From the NCBI GenBank assembly GCA_963556255.1, contig OY744604.1:76958736-77022735 (forward strand): 64,000 nt of DNA, read 5' to 3'. The position numbers were made by a program, and so were the translations under genes. Within the stretch, counting starts at the first letter, position 1, and every line of letters begins with the position of its first letter. The notes below the pieces were generated by a model that was not told the DNA's origin, made no database searches, and was given only the letters and a program-made list of their open reading frames with translations. Shown here piece after piece: positions 10,939 to 21,732 of the stretch. This DNA is from Allolobophora icterica. Lineage: Eukaryota; Annelida; Clitellata; Crassiclitellata; Lumbricidae.

Positions 10939-13019
10939 GCTCTCTGGTGAACAGACCAAAAACCCAAACAGTTACAAATGGAGTACGGGTAGTGATGAGA
11001 TGCAGTACGAATTTATCTTACGGCGTTGACTGGCATTTCGTTAGGAAAAATGGGAAAAAAGAAGAGATCTTTTCGAATGGCGTAATGTCGCCAATTTACG
11101 AAGCAGAATATAAGATTGAAAAGATAAATATTGAAGGAGTAGGAGAGTATAACTTAGTCGTAGAAAGTGCGACAGAACGGCATGCCGGGAAATACATATG
11201 CATCGATGACGAAGGATTGGGTTCCGACACAGCTTCAGCAACGTTGACGATTGTTCAGGAAGGTAAATTCTGTTCTATGCCTTTGAAACAGACATAATCT
11301 TGTGAAAATTCATCTTCCCAACTGAAATTGTATAGGCCTATAAAAAAAGTAATATTCAATTATGAAACAAACAAGGTACACTCTATTTAAATGTACACAA
11401 CTGTATCGTGCACATGAACTATATAAAGTCAGATACATACAAAATTATATACACTGAACACTCTGATTACTTTTAAAGTCACTACGATATAATGAAGGCT
11501 ATAAATAAACTTCAGTTTTTATAGCATCACAGTAGAGTGAAATGTTCGAGTTAAGACAAGAAATGCTTAACCTTCTCCTGCCCTAAGGTTGAACACTGTC
11601 GGATGGTTAGAATTGATTAGGTCGTAGGCTATACGTCACTATGAAAACATCGCAATAGAAATTTTGGAGTGCAAATTAAGTAGGTGACTTTAAATCATAG
11701 AAGAACACATCTCCTTTAACCTGAAGCTCAATTATACAAGAATTTATTTGCAATTGTTTACTTAACCTACATTGAAGGTCAAGCGCAGCAAAGCTCGGTG
11801 TCACACCGTGAAAGCTAAGAGGCGCAAGTCACTCTGCGCGAAACAACGAAGGGAATTTCAACTTGAAAGTGCAGAAGGAAGACTGAACAGTAAAATATGA
11901 TCGACTAACGTGACATGAATTGGAAGCTGTTTACTCAATTTATCTTTTCAGTCGGCAGTCAAGCAAAATACAGTGTAGCCTATTATTGCTTGCAGTACCA
12001 GGCAATACGATAACGAATAATATTGCACACATCTATTTCAATTTGATGTGACCATAATATAATTCATGTGCTTTCCGCTAGACACTTTTCAAAATGACCC
12101 ACCCGCTGTCGAGACACCAGAGGAGAATTATGATTCGAAAGACACAGAGACGGACGATAAAGGCGATAAAACTGTCGTCGCTATCGCACAGTCAACTACC
12201 ATCGGCGAAATATCAGTCACAACAACAGCACCTCGAATTCCGCTCATAGTTGGCCTCACAGTTGGCCTTACATTAGGCCTACTGATCATCATAGGCCTAC
12301 TGATCTGTTTTTACCTTAAAGGTAACATTTTACTAACAACTTCCTTTTTGATCCATCTGATCCACTGATGATCTTCAAATCTTTCTCTTGTGTGCAACTC
12401 ATCCACCTGTTCCTGGTTGCGGTGTGCCAACCAGTTTTGCTCAATAAACATACATAAAACTTCTGCATGGTTACATTATAGAAAATTCATTTTTGAAGTT
12501 TTATTCTTACTTAACAATGAAGAAAGAATTATAGGTTTAACGCTATCAGAAATATTAAATATTACTTAATCAAAGGAAAGCACTTCTCTATCACTTGAAT
12601 TGTGCATTGTTATAGGTTGTCGCGTTCACCGAGCAAAAATGGTCGATGAAGATTCAACGCAAAATAAAATTTTCCTACCGACGGTATATTTTCATTTGAT
12701 GATAATTTATATGCAGAAATATTTTTCAACATTCTAATTACCGTGTAACCACTTTATGAAAGTTCTTTAAAATGCAGTGCCCCTCTATATGCCAGAGGGG
12801 GAGCTCGATAGCATAGGCCCAATGGACTGTTTATCGAGAGGTCGGGGATTCAAATTCCCGTCAAGGCAAAAAATTTTTTTAGACGTATCTGCCCCACCTG
12901 CGCCCCCTAGCGAACTCAGCTGTAATGAGTACACTGAACGTACACCGACGGTGGTAAGATCAGACGATGAAGGAGATGATTGGCCACCCGCCCAAACAAC
13001 CTATTTATATTTGAAATAA
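10939..13019 (+). CDS. Gene D: single-Ig-domain membrane receptor (partial model)
   Basis: Exons visible are 10939-11262 (Ig), 12082-12321 (stalk and membrane) and a possible terminal exon 12883-13019. All junctions are phase 1, and the Ig exon is 324 nt, the same as the Ig1 exons of genes A and B. The domain is V-like: MRC in strand B, a VDW tryptophan, and HAGKYIC in strand F. The second exon has an acidic and Ser/Thr-rich stalk, then a ~25-residue membrane helix (PLIVGLTVGLTLGLLIIIGL) and FYLK. The signal-peptide exon was not found. If intron 2 is retained, the protein ends after a 16-residue tail at 12368 and an AATAAA follows at 12443. The spliced tail comes from a SINE, so its use is doubtful. 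Ligand unknown. Confidence 0.6.
12786..12990 (+). mobile_element. tRNA-derived SINE (copy 1)
   Basis: An A-box-like GATAGCATAGGCCCAATGG and a B-box-like GGGGATTCAAATTCCCG lie in tRNA order. They are followed by a body shared with copies at 25372-25520 and 36297-36497, including CCCCCTAGC.AACTCAGCT, GAGTACA and GGCCACCCGCCC. It overlaps the putative last exon of gene D. Confidence 0.75.
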
Positions 13020-14332
13020 TTATAGTAATTTTAGCCACTCATGTTTTGTGAAAAGTACTCCTGTCCATTTCACTATGTAAATAGCTCCAAAAATCACTTT
13101 TTCCTACATTGCAAGTTTTCCTTTTCACGTCCTCCACCTAGAAACATAAAATGTCGGTCCATACACGCTGCAAATTCAATTAATAATGTGATTTGTTTTG
13201 TTGAGCAGGACACAGACAGTAAGACTAATAAGAACTTTCGTGTATGATAAACGGATGCTGCAGAAGAAAAAAGCACACAGATGCGCCCGAGTTGGCCACA
13301 ATTCATCAGCCTAACCCAATAGAGCGATTAAGCTCCTGAATTCTGTTCACGCCGTTTTTTTCTTTTCAAGCAGTTTAATCAAACACTAATATTGAGGCCG
13401 AACCCACCTTTATGGATTTAGAATCAAATTCTCATGATACCAGGTTCGGCTGATAGCTACCAACTGATCATTTGGTAAAATTACAAACTGTTGCACGTTT
13501 TAACATTGTAAGTGTAGTCTTAATCTTATGCATTATTGCTCATGTACGATAGAATATAAGCAATATACGTCTGTGATATGAATATCTGTATATTTGATAT
13601 GTATGTATATACTGCGTATATAATGCAATATGACAAAACATTTCTTTAAGCATTCCTTTTGTTACAATATTATGTATGTCTACATATTTGTATATAATGC
13701 AAAGTAGTAAACATTCCACCATCAACAGGCTCTGCTTACACAGCTATCTCTATAAATGATCTAAAAATGCGACATAAGGTAAGCAGAAAATGTACGTTGA
13801 GCTGAATAAATTGAAACAATACATACATTGCCAAAGCCATGTATGAATGTGTGTATGTACTGTTTCTTTTTCTCTTTGTACAGCATATATTTGCTAACTG
13901 TCTTAATATAAAATTGTTCAGATCAGTTAGATATTCATAGGTGCATTGTTTTTGTGAGTTAATTACAATGTGCTACATCAAATTATTTGAAAAATATATA
14001 CATGTACTATGTACGTACGTGTGTATGTGTATGCATGTGTGTATGTGTCTGCATATAAGTATGTAGGTATGTGTTTATGTTTGTACATGTATGTGTCCGT
14101 GTGTGCAATGCATATAATATGTATTATATCAAAACTCTCGATATTGGTCATAGATGGAGGAATAACTCTGATTATATTTACCTTACTTGCTGCAGTTGTG
14201 GCCAAATAACTCCCCCACTGCCGTTTTCGAGTGGTGCCAGTCCCAAGCCTGGGTTAAGGAGGAGAGTGACGCTAATGATCTTCAGCATGGCTAAGCGAAG
14301 TTAAATAGAAATTATCACCTAACACTGCTCGC
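13020..14332. other. Non-coding, microsatellite-rich
   Basis: No gene seen. TG/TA-rich microsatellite DNA at 13990-14110 produces spurious short frames on both strands. Confidence 0.6.
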
Positions 14333-15129
14333 TTAACCCATTTGCCGCCAACGTTGCGAAAACGCAACGCACTGTTTGGAAATTTGAAAAAAAATCAAGA
14401 CTCGAGAAATTCACGCAAATTCTTTTTGTCTTACTTCCTGGGTGTTCACTACGTCTGCTGGTATCAAAAATATATTCTTTGGTGTTGTCTGCAATTTTTG
14501 TTGAGTTGCGCAAAATTCGTGGTTTTTGACGTCTAACTAGTGGTTTTGTTCAAGAATTTTCTTCTGCCATAAGAAGTTATATTTCTCAGAAGCGATCCTG
14601 TCTCTTTTGAAGTACTTAGGTGAGTATTTAATATTATTTGTTTATTAATAGTATGTCTCATTATATGCCGATACCCCAATGTCCGAAATTTTGATGTTGC
14701 GTTTTCGCAACTTCGGCGGAATGCGATATATCTTACACATTGTTGCGTTTTCGCAACTTCGGCGGAAAACGATATGCACAATTTGACACCTAGTGATTCA
14801 GGTAAACTTATGTCAGTTTACGATTACTTACAACAATTTCAGTTTAGTGATTCATAAATGATGGCGTGTTCAGTGCTGCCACTCTTCATTGGGCATACTT
14901 TTGAAAGATGCACATTGAATTTTTCAGAGGAGGCTGAGGAAGAAGATCTATTGCTTGAGGGAGGCTGTCCCAATGATATTTGAAGAAGATGATATCACCA
15001 CCCCCATCTTAAGTTGATTAGCAAAGCGATAGCGAACATTTTGACGAAAATTAGCTCATGACTACCGATGTGATGCCTGAAGACGTTGCCGGGCATGTGG
15101 AAGTCCATTGCACTGATGCATCAATGTCA

Positions 15130-15272
15130 AACTAGAGCCCTGCGCCGACGTCATAGTGTCGGCGGCGCGCCGGTCATTTTGGGTCGGCGGCGGCGCGCCG
15201 ACGAACAAAAATCGGCGGCGGCGGCGCCCACAAAATGTCGGCGTCGGCGCGGCGCGGCGTGCCCTAGTCAGA
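15130..15272. repeat. CGG-rich palindromic block (copy 1)
   Basis: A very GC-rich run built from GTCGGCGGCGGCGCGCCGAC-type palindromes, closely matching 16207-16312. It is probably a small nested insertion and its repeats in the piggyBac relic. The Arg/Ala-rich open frames over it are not genes. Confidence 0.75.
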
Positions 15273-16206
15273 AGCATGAGTCACTATGAGAGTGGAACCG
15301 CTGTTGGTCCTGTGACCAGTCAAAAGGGCCAAGATCTCTAATGCCACTCCATCACACTGAAGCTCAACTACACATTGAGAGACACTAGCCTTAGAAATAT
15401 GAATATCCTTACTTACACTGCACATCTGCATAGGTATTGGCAAATTGTTATCAGATGAAGCAACATGCATATGCATATTGCATGAATACGCTTGCATGTG
15501 CACTGATACAGTATAGGCCTACACACCAAGTCACATGGCAGATGCCGGATAACAGCATCCTCCCAGTGAGAGAGGCTGCTGTCAAGTCAGGAAGTGAAAT
15601 GTAAATATACACGTGTTCCTATGGTAATACAATGGCCGAGTGGCCTCACCGCTGTTAATTTTTCACTGAATTTACCCGGTGGTCTGTTGCCCGTTTGAAT
15701 TGGTCCCATGCCATTTAAAGTCTCAATATATAGACCATTGTCTGAAAAAGACCATTCTTGATACTATACTATGTCAAAACCTGTCTCAATTGATACCGTT
15801 TACCTCAATAGATTCCAGCCAAAAGTATTAATCAATTATACCTTTCGTTCTGCAGGAATTAGTTAAATGGCATATCTTGATATTAATAGCACTTATAAAC
15901 TCCTCTAACCTTACAACATTAAGCCAAAAATTTGCACCATTGTAATAAGACCACAGATATCAAAGACCACAATCAATAGGCCTAAGTTAAAGAAGCTATT
16001 CAACATGAAGCTGCAAAAGTCAACACGAGTGATATCATACGCTCATAGCATTGACGACACCAATTCGTGTTGCCGATCAAGTTTCGTAAAGAAATCCAGA
16101 AAAATGAAATGAAGTAAGTAAGTACAAGATGTCCAATTCCATCTGGCACCAAGGCAACAATTTATCGCAATATCATGCAAAACATGAAAAATGCAACAAA
16201 AACAAT

Positions 16207-16312
16207 TGCGCATATCAAACTGGCATCGGCGGCGCGCCGACAGATTGTCGGCGGCGGCGGCGGCGGCGCGCCGACAAACAACAATCGGCGGCGGCGGCGC
16301 CCACGAAATGTC
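16207..16312. repeat. CGG-rich palindromic block (copy 2)
   Basis: The second copy of the block at 15130-15272. It shares GGCGGCGCGCCGAC, AATCGGCGGCGGCGGCGCCCA and the following AAATGTC. The two copies are in the same orientation, about 1.05 kb apart. Confidence 0.75.
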
Positions 16313-16510
16313 AAACCAACGGTCACCGCCCACTAGGCATACCTCGCGTGAAACGCAATCGAAGTCAAGAAGAAAGCCAAGAAGGTCAGCAAGGTAAAAG
16401 TCTTCGAGGCAGCAGCTTGCGGAAAGGTCAGACGAACCACTGCAGCGTGTTTATTCGAAGGACACAGCTCCAGAATATCTTCAAAGTCTTCCAGGCGGCA
16501 TACTGATCTC

Positions 16511-16759
16511 GTGTCCGATACTCATACGCCGATGGAAGAGTCAGTGGATTCAACGCCCTTGCCGGCCAAGAAGCAACGACTACCTTCAAAGCCGCCTAAG
16601 TCTTCTAAGCCAACGAAAGAGGATTGGCAGTGGCAAGAACCAAAAGTTACATTGAGCCCTGTCAACAAGGAGAAGATAAAGATGTGGCAGTTGATCAAAC
16701 AGATGATAAGCAAGAGCGAGTCTTTTAAGAATTTTGGGATGACGAGGTGTTTAGCCTGA
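16511..16759 (+). pseudogene. Possible transposase remnant
   Basis: An 82-codon frame rich in Ser, Pro and Lys, with a Lys/Arg cluster (PAKKQRLPSKPPK), then DWQWQEP and a helical end. Its place inside the piggyBac element suggests a piece of the disordered N-terminal part of the transposase, but I see no catalytic motif. It could also be a chance frame. Confidence 0.3.
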
Positions 16760-16919
16760 TAACACAGAGTACACTGTAGGCCTATGCACAGCACTGGCGT
16801 ACACTTTTCCAAAATTGGGGGGTTTGGTTCTTCATTCTACACTTGTTGCATTGAATGTACAGTCCACCCCAATTATTGGGGGCACATGCCCCGGCTCCCC
16901 TCCCAGAGTCTACGCCTAT

Positions 16920-17075
16920 GATGCACATCATTGCCAAGAACGAAGATGGTCGTCGACTGCGTTGTCGGCTGTGCCACAGAACCACGTACTACACGTGTAT
17001 CGCATGCACGTGCCTTGCTCAATACCACGTGCCTTGCTCAAGTGCCTTGCTCAATACCATGGAAACAAGTGACAT
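16920..17075 (+). pseudogene. piggyBac transposase cysteine-rich C-terminus
   Basis: The frame reads GRRLRCRLC, then YYTCIAC, then a further Cys/His pair. This matches the C..C...C..C...C..H zinc-finger pattern at the C-terminus of piggyBac transposases, which recognises the element's end. It lies just inside the right terminus, where that domain is expected. The DDD catalytic core is missing, so the element cannot mobilise itself. Confidence 0.5.
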
Positions 17076-17415
17076 TGAAATTGAATCAGTTTACAGCATG
17101 CACAAACATTTTTATTGAAATGACTGCGAACACAATCGATAACTAGTAGAACATCATTATAGTAAACAAATGCATCTTTACCGCCGATGTTGCGAAAACG
17201 CAACGTCCTATATCTAGGACACTACATATAGTTCCAATAAAAATGCACTGTCAGAAGTTTATTGGCATCATATTGATGACCTAGTATCAGTTACAGCTTA
17301 ATCCGGTGGCTATTTCTAATAGCGGCGGTAAATGGGTTAAGCATCCTCATGGGCTCCTTTACAGCATTTGTACATCCATTTGGGAACTTTCTGCGCTGAT
17401 TTGTACGAGTATACA

Positions 17416-17893
17416 TGTGAACTGAGTTTTGTGTACAGTCTTGCAGTGCGAGATATTGGCGTATATATTTAGTGCGCTTACTTTAGTTTCACGTGTATAT
17501 GTATATATGATAGATGTATAACGTTTAGTCTTAGTGACACGCGCGGCCGGCCGATATCGGCAGCGGCGCGCTATATGTATATTATTAGAGTTCGTTTATG
17601 CGCACAGAAGACAGGTGTGTCAAGGGGCGCGAAGAATTATGCTGACTAGAGAAGTTTGAATTCGAGTGTGTTCGCTGTAGTAGTGTGGCTGACTAGTTGA
17701 GTTGTAATCGAATTGAGTTCTGTCTGTTTGTTTCTTATTAAACGAAAAGATATTAAACTGCTGGTGATTAAATCAGGTTAAAGCTACTTATACGTAGAAT
17801 TAGTGTTCAAAAGGTGAACGTTAAATAGGCGTTAAGTACACAGAGAACAAGGATTTAATAAGAAGGATTGTCAACGGAAGGATTGGGTTGACA
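17416..17893 (+). repeat. 5' LTR
   Basis: Begins TGTGAACTGAG and ends GGGTTGACA. It has a palindromic GCGCGGCCGGCCGATATCGG block near 17542. The 3' LTR is identical apart from one base. Confidence 0.95.
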
Positions 17894-17897
17894 TTAT

Positions 17898-17914
17898 TGG
17901 TGGCAGCGGCGGGA
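17898..17914 (+). promoter_or_regulatory. Primer binding site, probable tRNA-Leu
   Basis: TGGTGGCAGCGGCGGGA lies four bases after the 5' LTR. It complements the 3' end of animal tRNA-Leu plus CCA, as I recall it, with one mismatch. Minus-strand DNA synthesis would start here. Confidence 0.75.
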
Positions 17915-18070
17915 TGGATAAAAACTCACGGTGGAACAGCGTCGGTGTGGATAAATACTCACGGTGGAACAGCGTCGGTGTGGATAAAAACTCACGGTGG
18001 AACAGCGTCGGTGTGGATAAATACTCACGGTGGAATAAATACTCACGGTGGATATAAACTCACGGTGGAT
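17914..18070 (+). repeat. 33-bp tandem repeat in the retrotransposon leader
   Basis: Three full units built on GGATAAA(A/T)ACTCACGGTGG and AACAGCGTCGGTGT, then shortened units without the second half. The 33-bp length keeps an 11-residue repeat (THGGTASVWI plus N/K) open in one frame at 17888-18073, probably by chance. It lies in the untranslated leader before gag. Confidence 0.85.
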
Positions 18071-18336
18071 TAAAATTCACGTTATCACCTCTTTCGGCGG
18101 ATAAAAGAATCTACGACGGTGATTGAAGAATTTACAACGGTGTTAGAAGAATCTACGCGTTGTGTGCTGTGTGACGAGTTTACGATATCAACGACGGTGG
18201 AACACGAGAAACGGTATAAAAATTTCGTTGTTTTCCACGAACAAATACAAAAGAAATCCCGTTTGTTTATCGATTCACACACCAAGAAAAACCGTGACTT
18301 CTTTGAAAAGAGAAATCACCAAAGTAAACAAGTAAG

Positions 18337-21300
18337 ATGGAGAAACTAAGTGCTGAAAGACAAGCAGATATTAAGAAGATGTCTACGGAAAGGCTAAAAC
18401 AGCGTTTGTTGAAAGCCGGTTTTAAAGAAGAACAATTAGAAGGTATGTCACGTGGTGACATGATACAGGAACTCGCTGAAGTGTGGGTGAAAGAAGAAGT
18501 CGAAGAAGAAGGTGCCGTTGGCGGTGCCGTAGAAAAGGCTATTGAAAAACCTCCTGCGCCTATGTCTATGGAGATGTTGATGCAGTGGATGATGATGACG
18601 AGACAAGAAGAGAAAGAAAGAGAGGAGAAACGGAGACAAGAAGAGAAAGAACTGAGACAAGAAGAGAAAGATAGAGAGGAGAAACGTAGACAGGAAGAGA
18701 AAGAGCTAAGACAGGAAGAATTACGTCTGCAGAGAGAGAAAGAAGAGAAAGCAGAACGTCTGCAGAGAGAGAAAGAAGAGAAAGCAGAACGTTTGCAGAG
18801 AGAGAAAGAAGAGAAAGAATTGCGCTTGCAGCGAGAGAAAGAAGAGAAAGCGGAACTTGCAAGGCAAGAGGAATTGCGTCTGCAAAGAGAGAGAGAAGAT
18901 AAAGCAGAACAAGTGCGTAAGGCAGAACTTGAATTGCAAAAGAATCAGTTTGAGATTCAGTTAGAACAGTTGAAAAGAGATAGGGAAGATGCTGAAAGAA
19001 GAAGATTGGAGCAGATGATTGAATTTGAAAAAGCTAGAAAAAGTGATGAAGAAGTTCGTCAGCAACAGATTGAAGCAAAGAGAATGCGTGAAGAAGAAAA
19101 AGAAAAAGCGCGAACGTTAGAGTTAGAACGTGCGGAACAGATCAGACAAGAAGAACTCAAATTTCAGAAAGAAAGTTTGGAAAAGGCAGAGGCAGAAAGA
19201 CAAGAACGTCTGAAACTGGAGAAATCAAAATTGACATTGAAAGAAACGCAAATGAGAGAAGAACGGGAAGCAGAAAGAAGGAAACAGCAAGAAAGTGAAA
19301 CTTTGGTGTCAAAAATTAAGAAAATAGGTGATGCAATGAAGCATGTATTGCCTCAAATGCCAACTGATATGATGGAGGTGCCATTATATTTTGAAACAGT
19401 CGAGAACGCGTTTCGCAGTTTTGCTGTGGAAAAGCCGTTTTGGGTGAAATTATTACTACCATTGATGACGCCGAAAGCTCGAACCGTTCTGAATAGATTG
19501 TCATACGATGATCTAGACAATTATGATAGAGTCAAGCAGCACTTATTAAAAGAATTTAAACTGACCTCGAGAGAATACAGAGCCAGATTTGTGGATGCTA
19601 AGAAGACGACAGAAGAGACTTATACGATGTTTACGGCAAGACTGAAGAACTTGCTAAACTATTACGTGAGAAGTCGAAACGTGAACAGAGAGTATGATAC
19701 GCTCTTTGATTTGCTGGTAGCGGATAAGCTGAAAGAATGTTTACCGCCAGGTCCACTACAGTTTGTATTGTCGAAGGAAGGAACTGACTGTCTCCAAGCT
19801 AGTGCAGTGGCAGACCTAGCAGACATTCATGTAAACAATCGAATTGGGTTTGCGGTCCCAAATATAAACAGTTATCCTTCTCAACGTTCCGTAAACCAAA
19901 GCCAGAGTGGAAAGTGGAGAAGTAATCCAGGAACAGGGAATCAGTTTAAAGGTAAAGAAGTCAAGGCTAGTGTCCCTGTACCCAATGAGACCAGAGAAGT
20001 GACGTTTGGTCGTCAGGGATTTAACAAATCGTCAGCGCCGTTTGCCAAGAGGGAAGGCAACACATCGTTTACGCAGTATAAGAGATATGAAGGCAATGAA
20101 CAACGAGGCATGGTTGTGAAGCGTTGTCACAACTGTGGTTCAGATAAACATTTGGTTAAATTTTGTCCAGTTCCAGTGGCAGCAGCTAGTTCTAGCAGAA
20201 ATCAAGAACACACAAGGGTGAATTTGATTCAAGTGGTTAGTGATACAGGTAATCAAACCACGGGTCAAGAAAACCAAGAAACTGAAGTAAAGTCAGTAAT
20301 GAAATGTGGTATTCAAAAAGAAATTCTATTGGATGCTGAAATTCAGAGAGAAGTCATAGGAAAAGATGACAGTCGAATATTGAAGAAATCGTTCTTGCAA
20401 TATGTCGAGGTTGAAATTCGTGCAGTAGACGGTAAAGAGCCAGTGAAAGTCAAAGCACTGAGCGACTCGGGTGCAGAAATTCCGGTGATTAGTGAAGAAT
20501 TACTGGAAGGCATGAAGGTGGAACAAATTGGAAAAGTGAATTTGCAATGTGTGGCAGGAGATGCCATTCCTGCGAAGTTAGTGAAAGTCGATGTTAGACT
20601 GTGTGGTAGTGACGTGGAAGAAGAGGGATTTCCGCGTAAAATCCAGTGTTCACTTACACCTTATGTCACCTTGATGTGTGCTAGTATTGCAAAGATGGGC
20701 AGTACAGAAAGATTCTTGTTGCATCCAGAGATAATTGCCGAATTAAAAGCCGTACCACAGATGAAAGTTAAAACGATACAAGGAGATGTGAGTGTACGAG
20801 CAAATGTAATGACGAGAGCGCAGAGTCGGAAACAGGAAATGGTAGATGTTGATGAGAAGAGTGAAACTGAAAGTTCAAGTGATGAGGAAAACGAAAGTAA
20901 TGAGCAACGAAGCTTATCGCGAGATGGTGTAATAGCAGAGATGAATGAGCAAGAGATGGTTGCATGCGAGAATGGCACATTAAATGAAACTGAAGAAGAC
21001 AATGAATGTGATGTGGGGATAGGAGACTTGTATAGAGATGAAGAGATGGATGAAGAACAAAAGGTGCAGATTGCCGATTCGAAGAAGTTCGAAGAGCAAC
21101 AGAGAAAGGATGAATCGTTGAAGCCGTGGTGGAAGTTAGCACAAGAGAAAGAATCTGAATTCTGTGTGATCAACGGTTTATTGCATAAGAAATATCAGAT
21201 ATTAGACCAGACGATATATCAACTAGTGTTACCAAAAGAGAGACGAATAAAAGTGATGGAATTGGCGCATGAATCGGTATTTGGAGGACATCTAGGAGAA

Positions 21301-21732
21301 GAGAAAACAAGAGAACGAATAAAATTATCTTTTGTATGGCCAAAGATGAGAAGAGACATTGTGAAATTTTGTAAGTCTTGCGAGAAGTGTCAACTAAAGG
21401 CAAGGAGTCTGGTGATGGATAGAGTGCCTATCACTCCAGTCTCAAGAGAAGAGGTCGCCTTCAGGAGAATGACAATGGACCTAATAGACAACCCGAGGAA
21501 ATGGCACAAGAAAATTCCTTTTCACGAAAAGCATTTGAAAGAACTCAAAGAAAATATGGAGAAAGCATTATTGTTTGCAGAATCTTACTCTCAAGAAAAG
21601 CAGTTACAATACCCAAATCAGTATAACAAGAGAGCAAGGCACAAAGGAATTTGCAGCATATCGAATTCCTTTGATTTATCGAGCAGAAGTGGAACGTCAG
21701 ATCAAAGAAATGTTAAAAACAAACATTATTAA
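18337..21732 (+). CDS. Gag-protease-integrase remnant polyprotein (1,131 aa)
   Basis: Residues ~85-330 form a long Glu/Lys/Arg-rich coiled coil with repeated LQREKEEKAE units. A Gypsy-type capsid domain follows at ~345-445. A CCHC zinc knuckle (CHNCGSDKHLVKFC) sits at ~597-610, and the aspartic protease active site DSGA is at ~710. An acidic linker leads to the integrase zinc finger: H978, H985, C1015, C1018. The first integrase catalytic Asp is at ~1048 (MDLI), but the sequence then jumps to a block normally found past the core (NPRKWHKKIPF). The other catalytic Asp and Glu are gone. It ends in a frame switch; the RT frame overlaps by 158 nt. Confidence 0.9.
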   Translation: MEKLSAERQADIKKMSTERLKQRLLKAGFKEEQLEGMSRGDMIQELAEVWVKEEVEEEGAVGGAVEKAIEKPPAPMSMEMLMQWMMMTRQEEKEREEKRRQEEKELRQEEKDREEKRRQEEKELRQEELRLQREKEEKAERLQREKEEKAERLQREKEEKELRLQREKEEKAELARQEELRLQREREDKAEQVRKAELELQKNQFEIQLEQLKRDREDAERRRLEQMIEFEKARKSDEEVRQQQIEAKRMREEEKEKARTLELERAEQIRQEELKFQKESLEKAEAERQERLKLEKSKLTLKETQMREEREAERRKQQESETLVSKIKKIGDAMKHVLPQMPTDMMEVPLYFETVENAFRSFAVEKPFWVKLLLPLMTPKARTVLNRLSYDDLDNYDRVKQHLLKEFKLTSREYRARFVDAKKTTEETYTMFTARLKNLLNYYVRSRNVNREYDTLFDLLVADKLKECLPPGPLQFVLSKEGTDCLQASAVADLADIHVNNRIGFAVPNINSYPSQRSVNQSQSGKWRSNPGTGNQFKGKEVKASVPVPNETREVTFGRQGFNKSSAPFAKREGNTSFTQYKRYEGNEQRGMVVKRCHNCGSDKHLVKFCPVPVAAASSSRNQEHTRVNLIQVVSDTGNQTTGQENQETEVKSVMKCGIQKEILLDAEIQREVIGKDDSRILKKSFLQYVEVEIRAVDGKEPVKVKALSDSGAEIPVISEELLEGMKVEQIGKVNLQCVAGDAIPAKLVKVDVRLCGSDVEEEGFPRKIQCSLTPYVTLMCASIAKMGSTERFLLHPEIIAELKAVPQMKVKTIQGDVSVRANVMTRAQSRKQEMVDVDEKSETESSSDEENESNEQRSLSRDGVIAEMNEQEMVACENGTLNETEEDNECDVGIGDLYRDEEMDEEQKVQIADSKKFEEQQRKDESLKPWWKLAQEKESEFCVINGLLHKKYQILDQTIYQLVLPKERRIKVMELAHESVFGGHLGEEKTRERIKLSFVWPKMRRDIVKFCKSCEKCQLKARSLVMDRVPITPVSREEVAFRRMTMDLIDNPRKWHKKIPFHEKHLKELKENMEKALLFAESYSQEKQLQYPNQYNKRARHKGICSISNSFDLSSRSGTSDQRNVKNKHY

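Larger units (their letters stand above)
14337..17336. mobile_element. Decayed piggyBac-type transposon, 3,000 bp
   Basis: TTAA at 14333-14336 and 17337-17340 flanks inverted ends CCCATTTGCCGCC and GGCGGTAAATGGG, the hallmark of piggyBac elements. The hairpin motif GTTGCGAAAACGCAAC or its complement sits near both ends (14353, 14697, 14743 and 17189). The interior keeps only scraps of transposase (an acidic N-terminal-like stretch at 14930-15000, a 16511-16759 frame and a cysteine-rich C-terminus) plus two CGG-rich insertions. Confidence 0.8.

Noticed and set aside
12786..12870. Functional tRNA gene
   Set aside because: A- and B-box-like motifs are present but the cloverleaf stems do not form, and the same sequence is the head of a multi-copy SINE.
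15086..15341. Arg/Ala-rich frames over the CGG blocks
   Set aside because: Open only because the DNA is CGG-rich and palindromic; no conserved protein.
18448..21403. Long minus-strand frames opposite gag
   Set aside because: Shadows of the purine-rich coiled-coil coding sequence; no independent domain or start signal.
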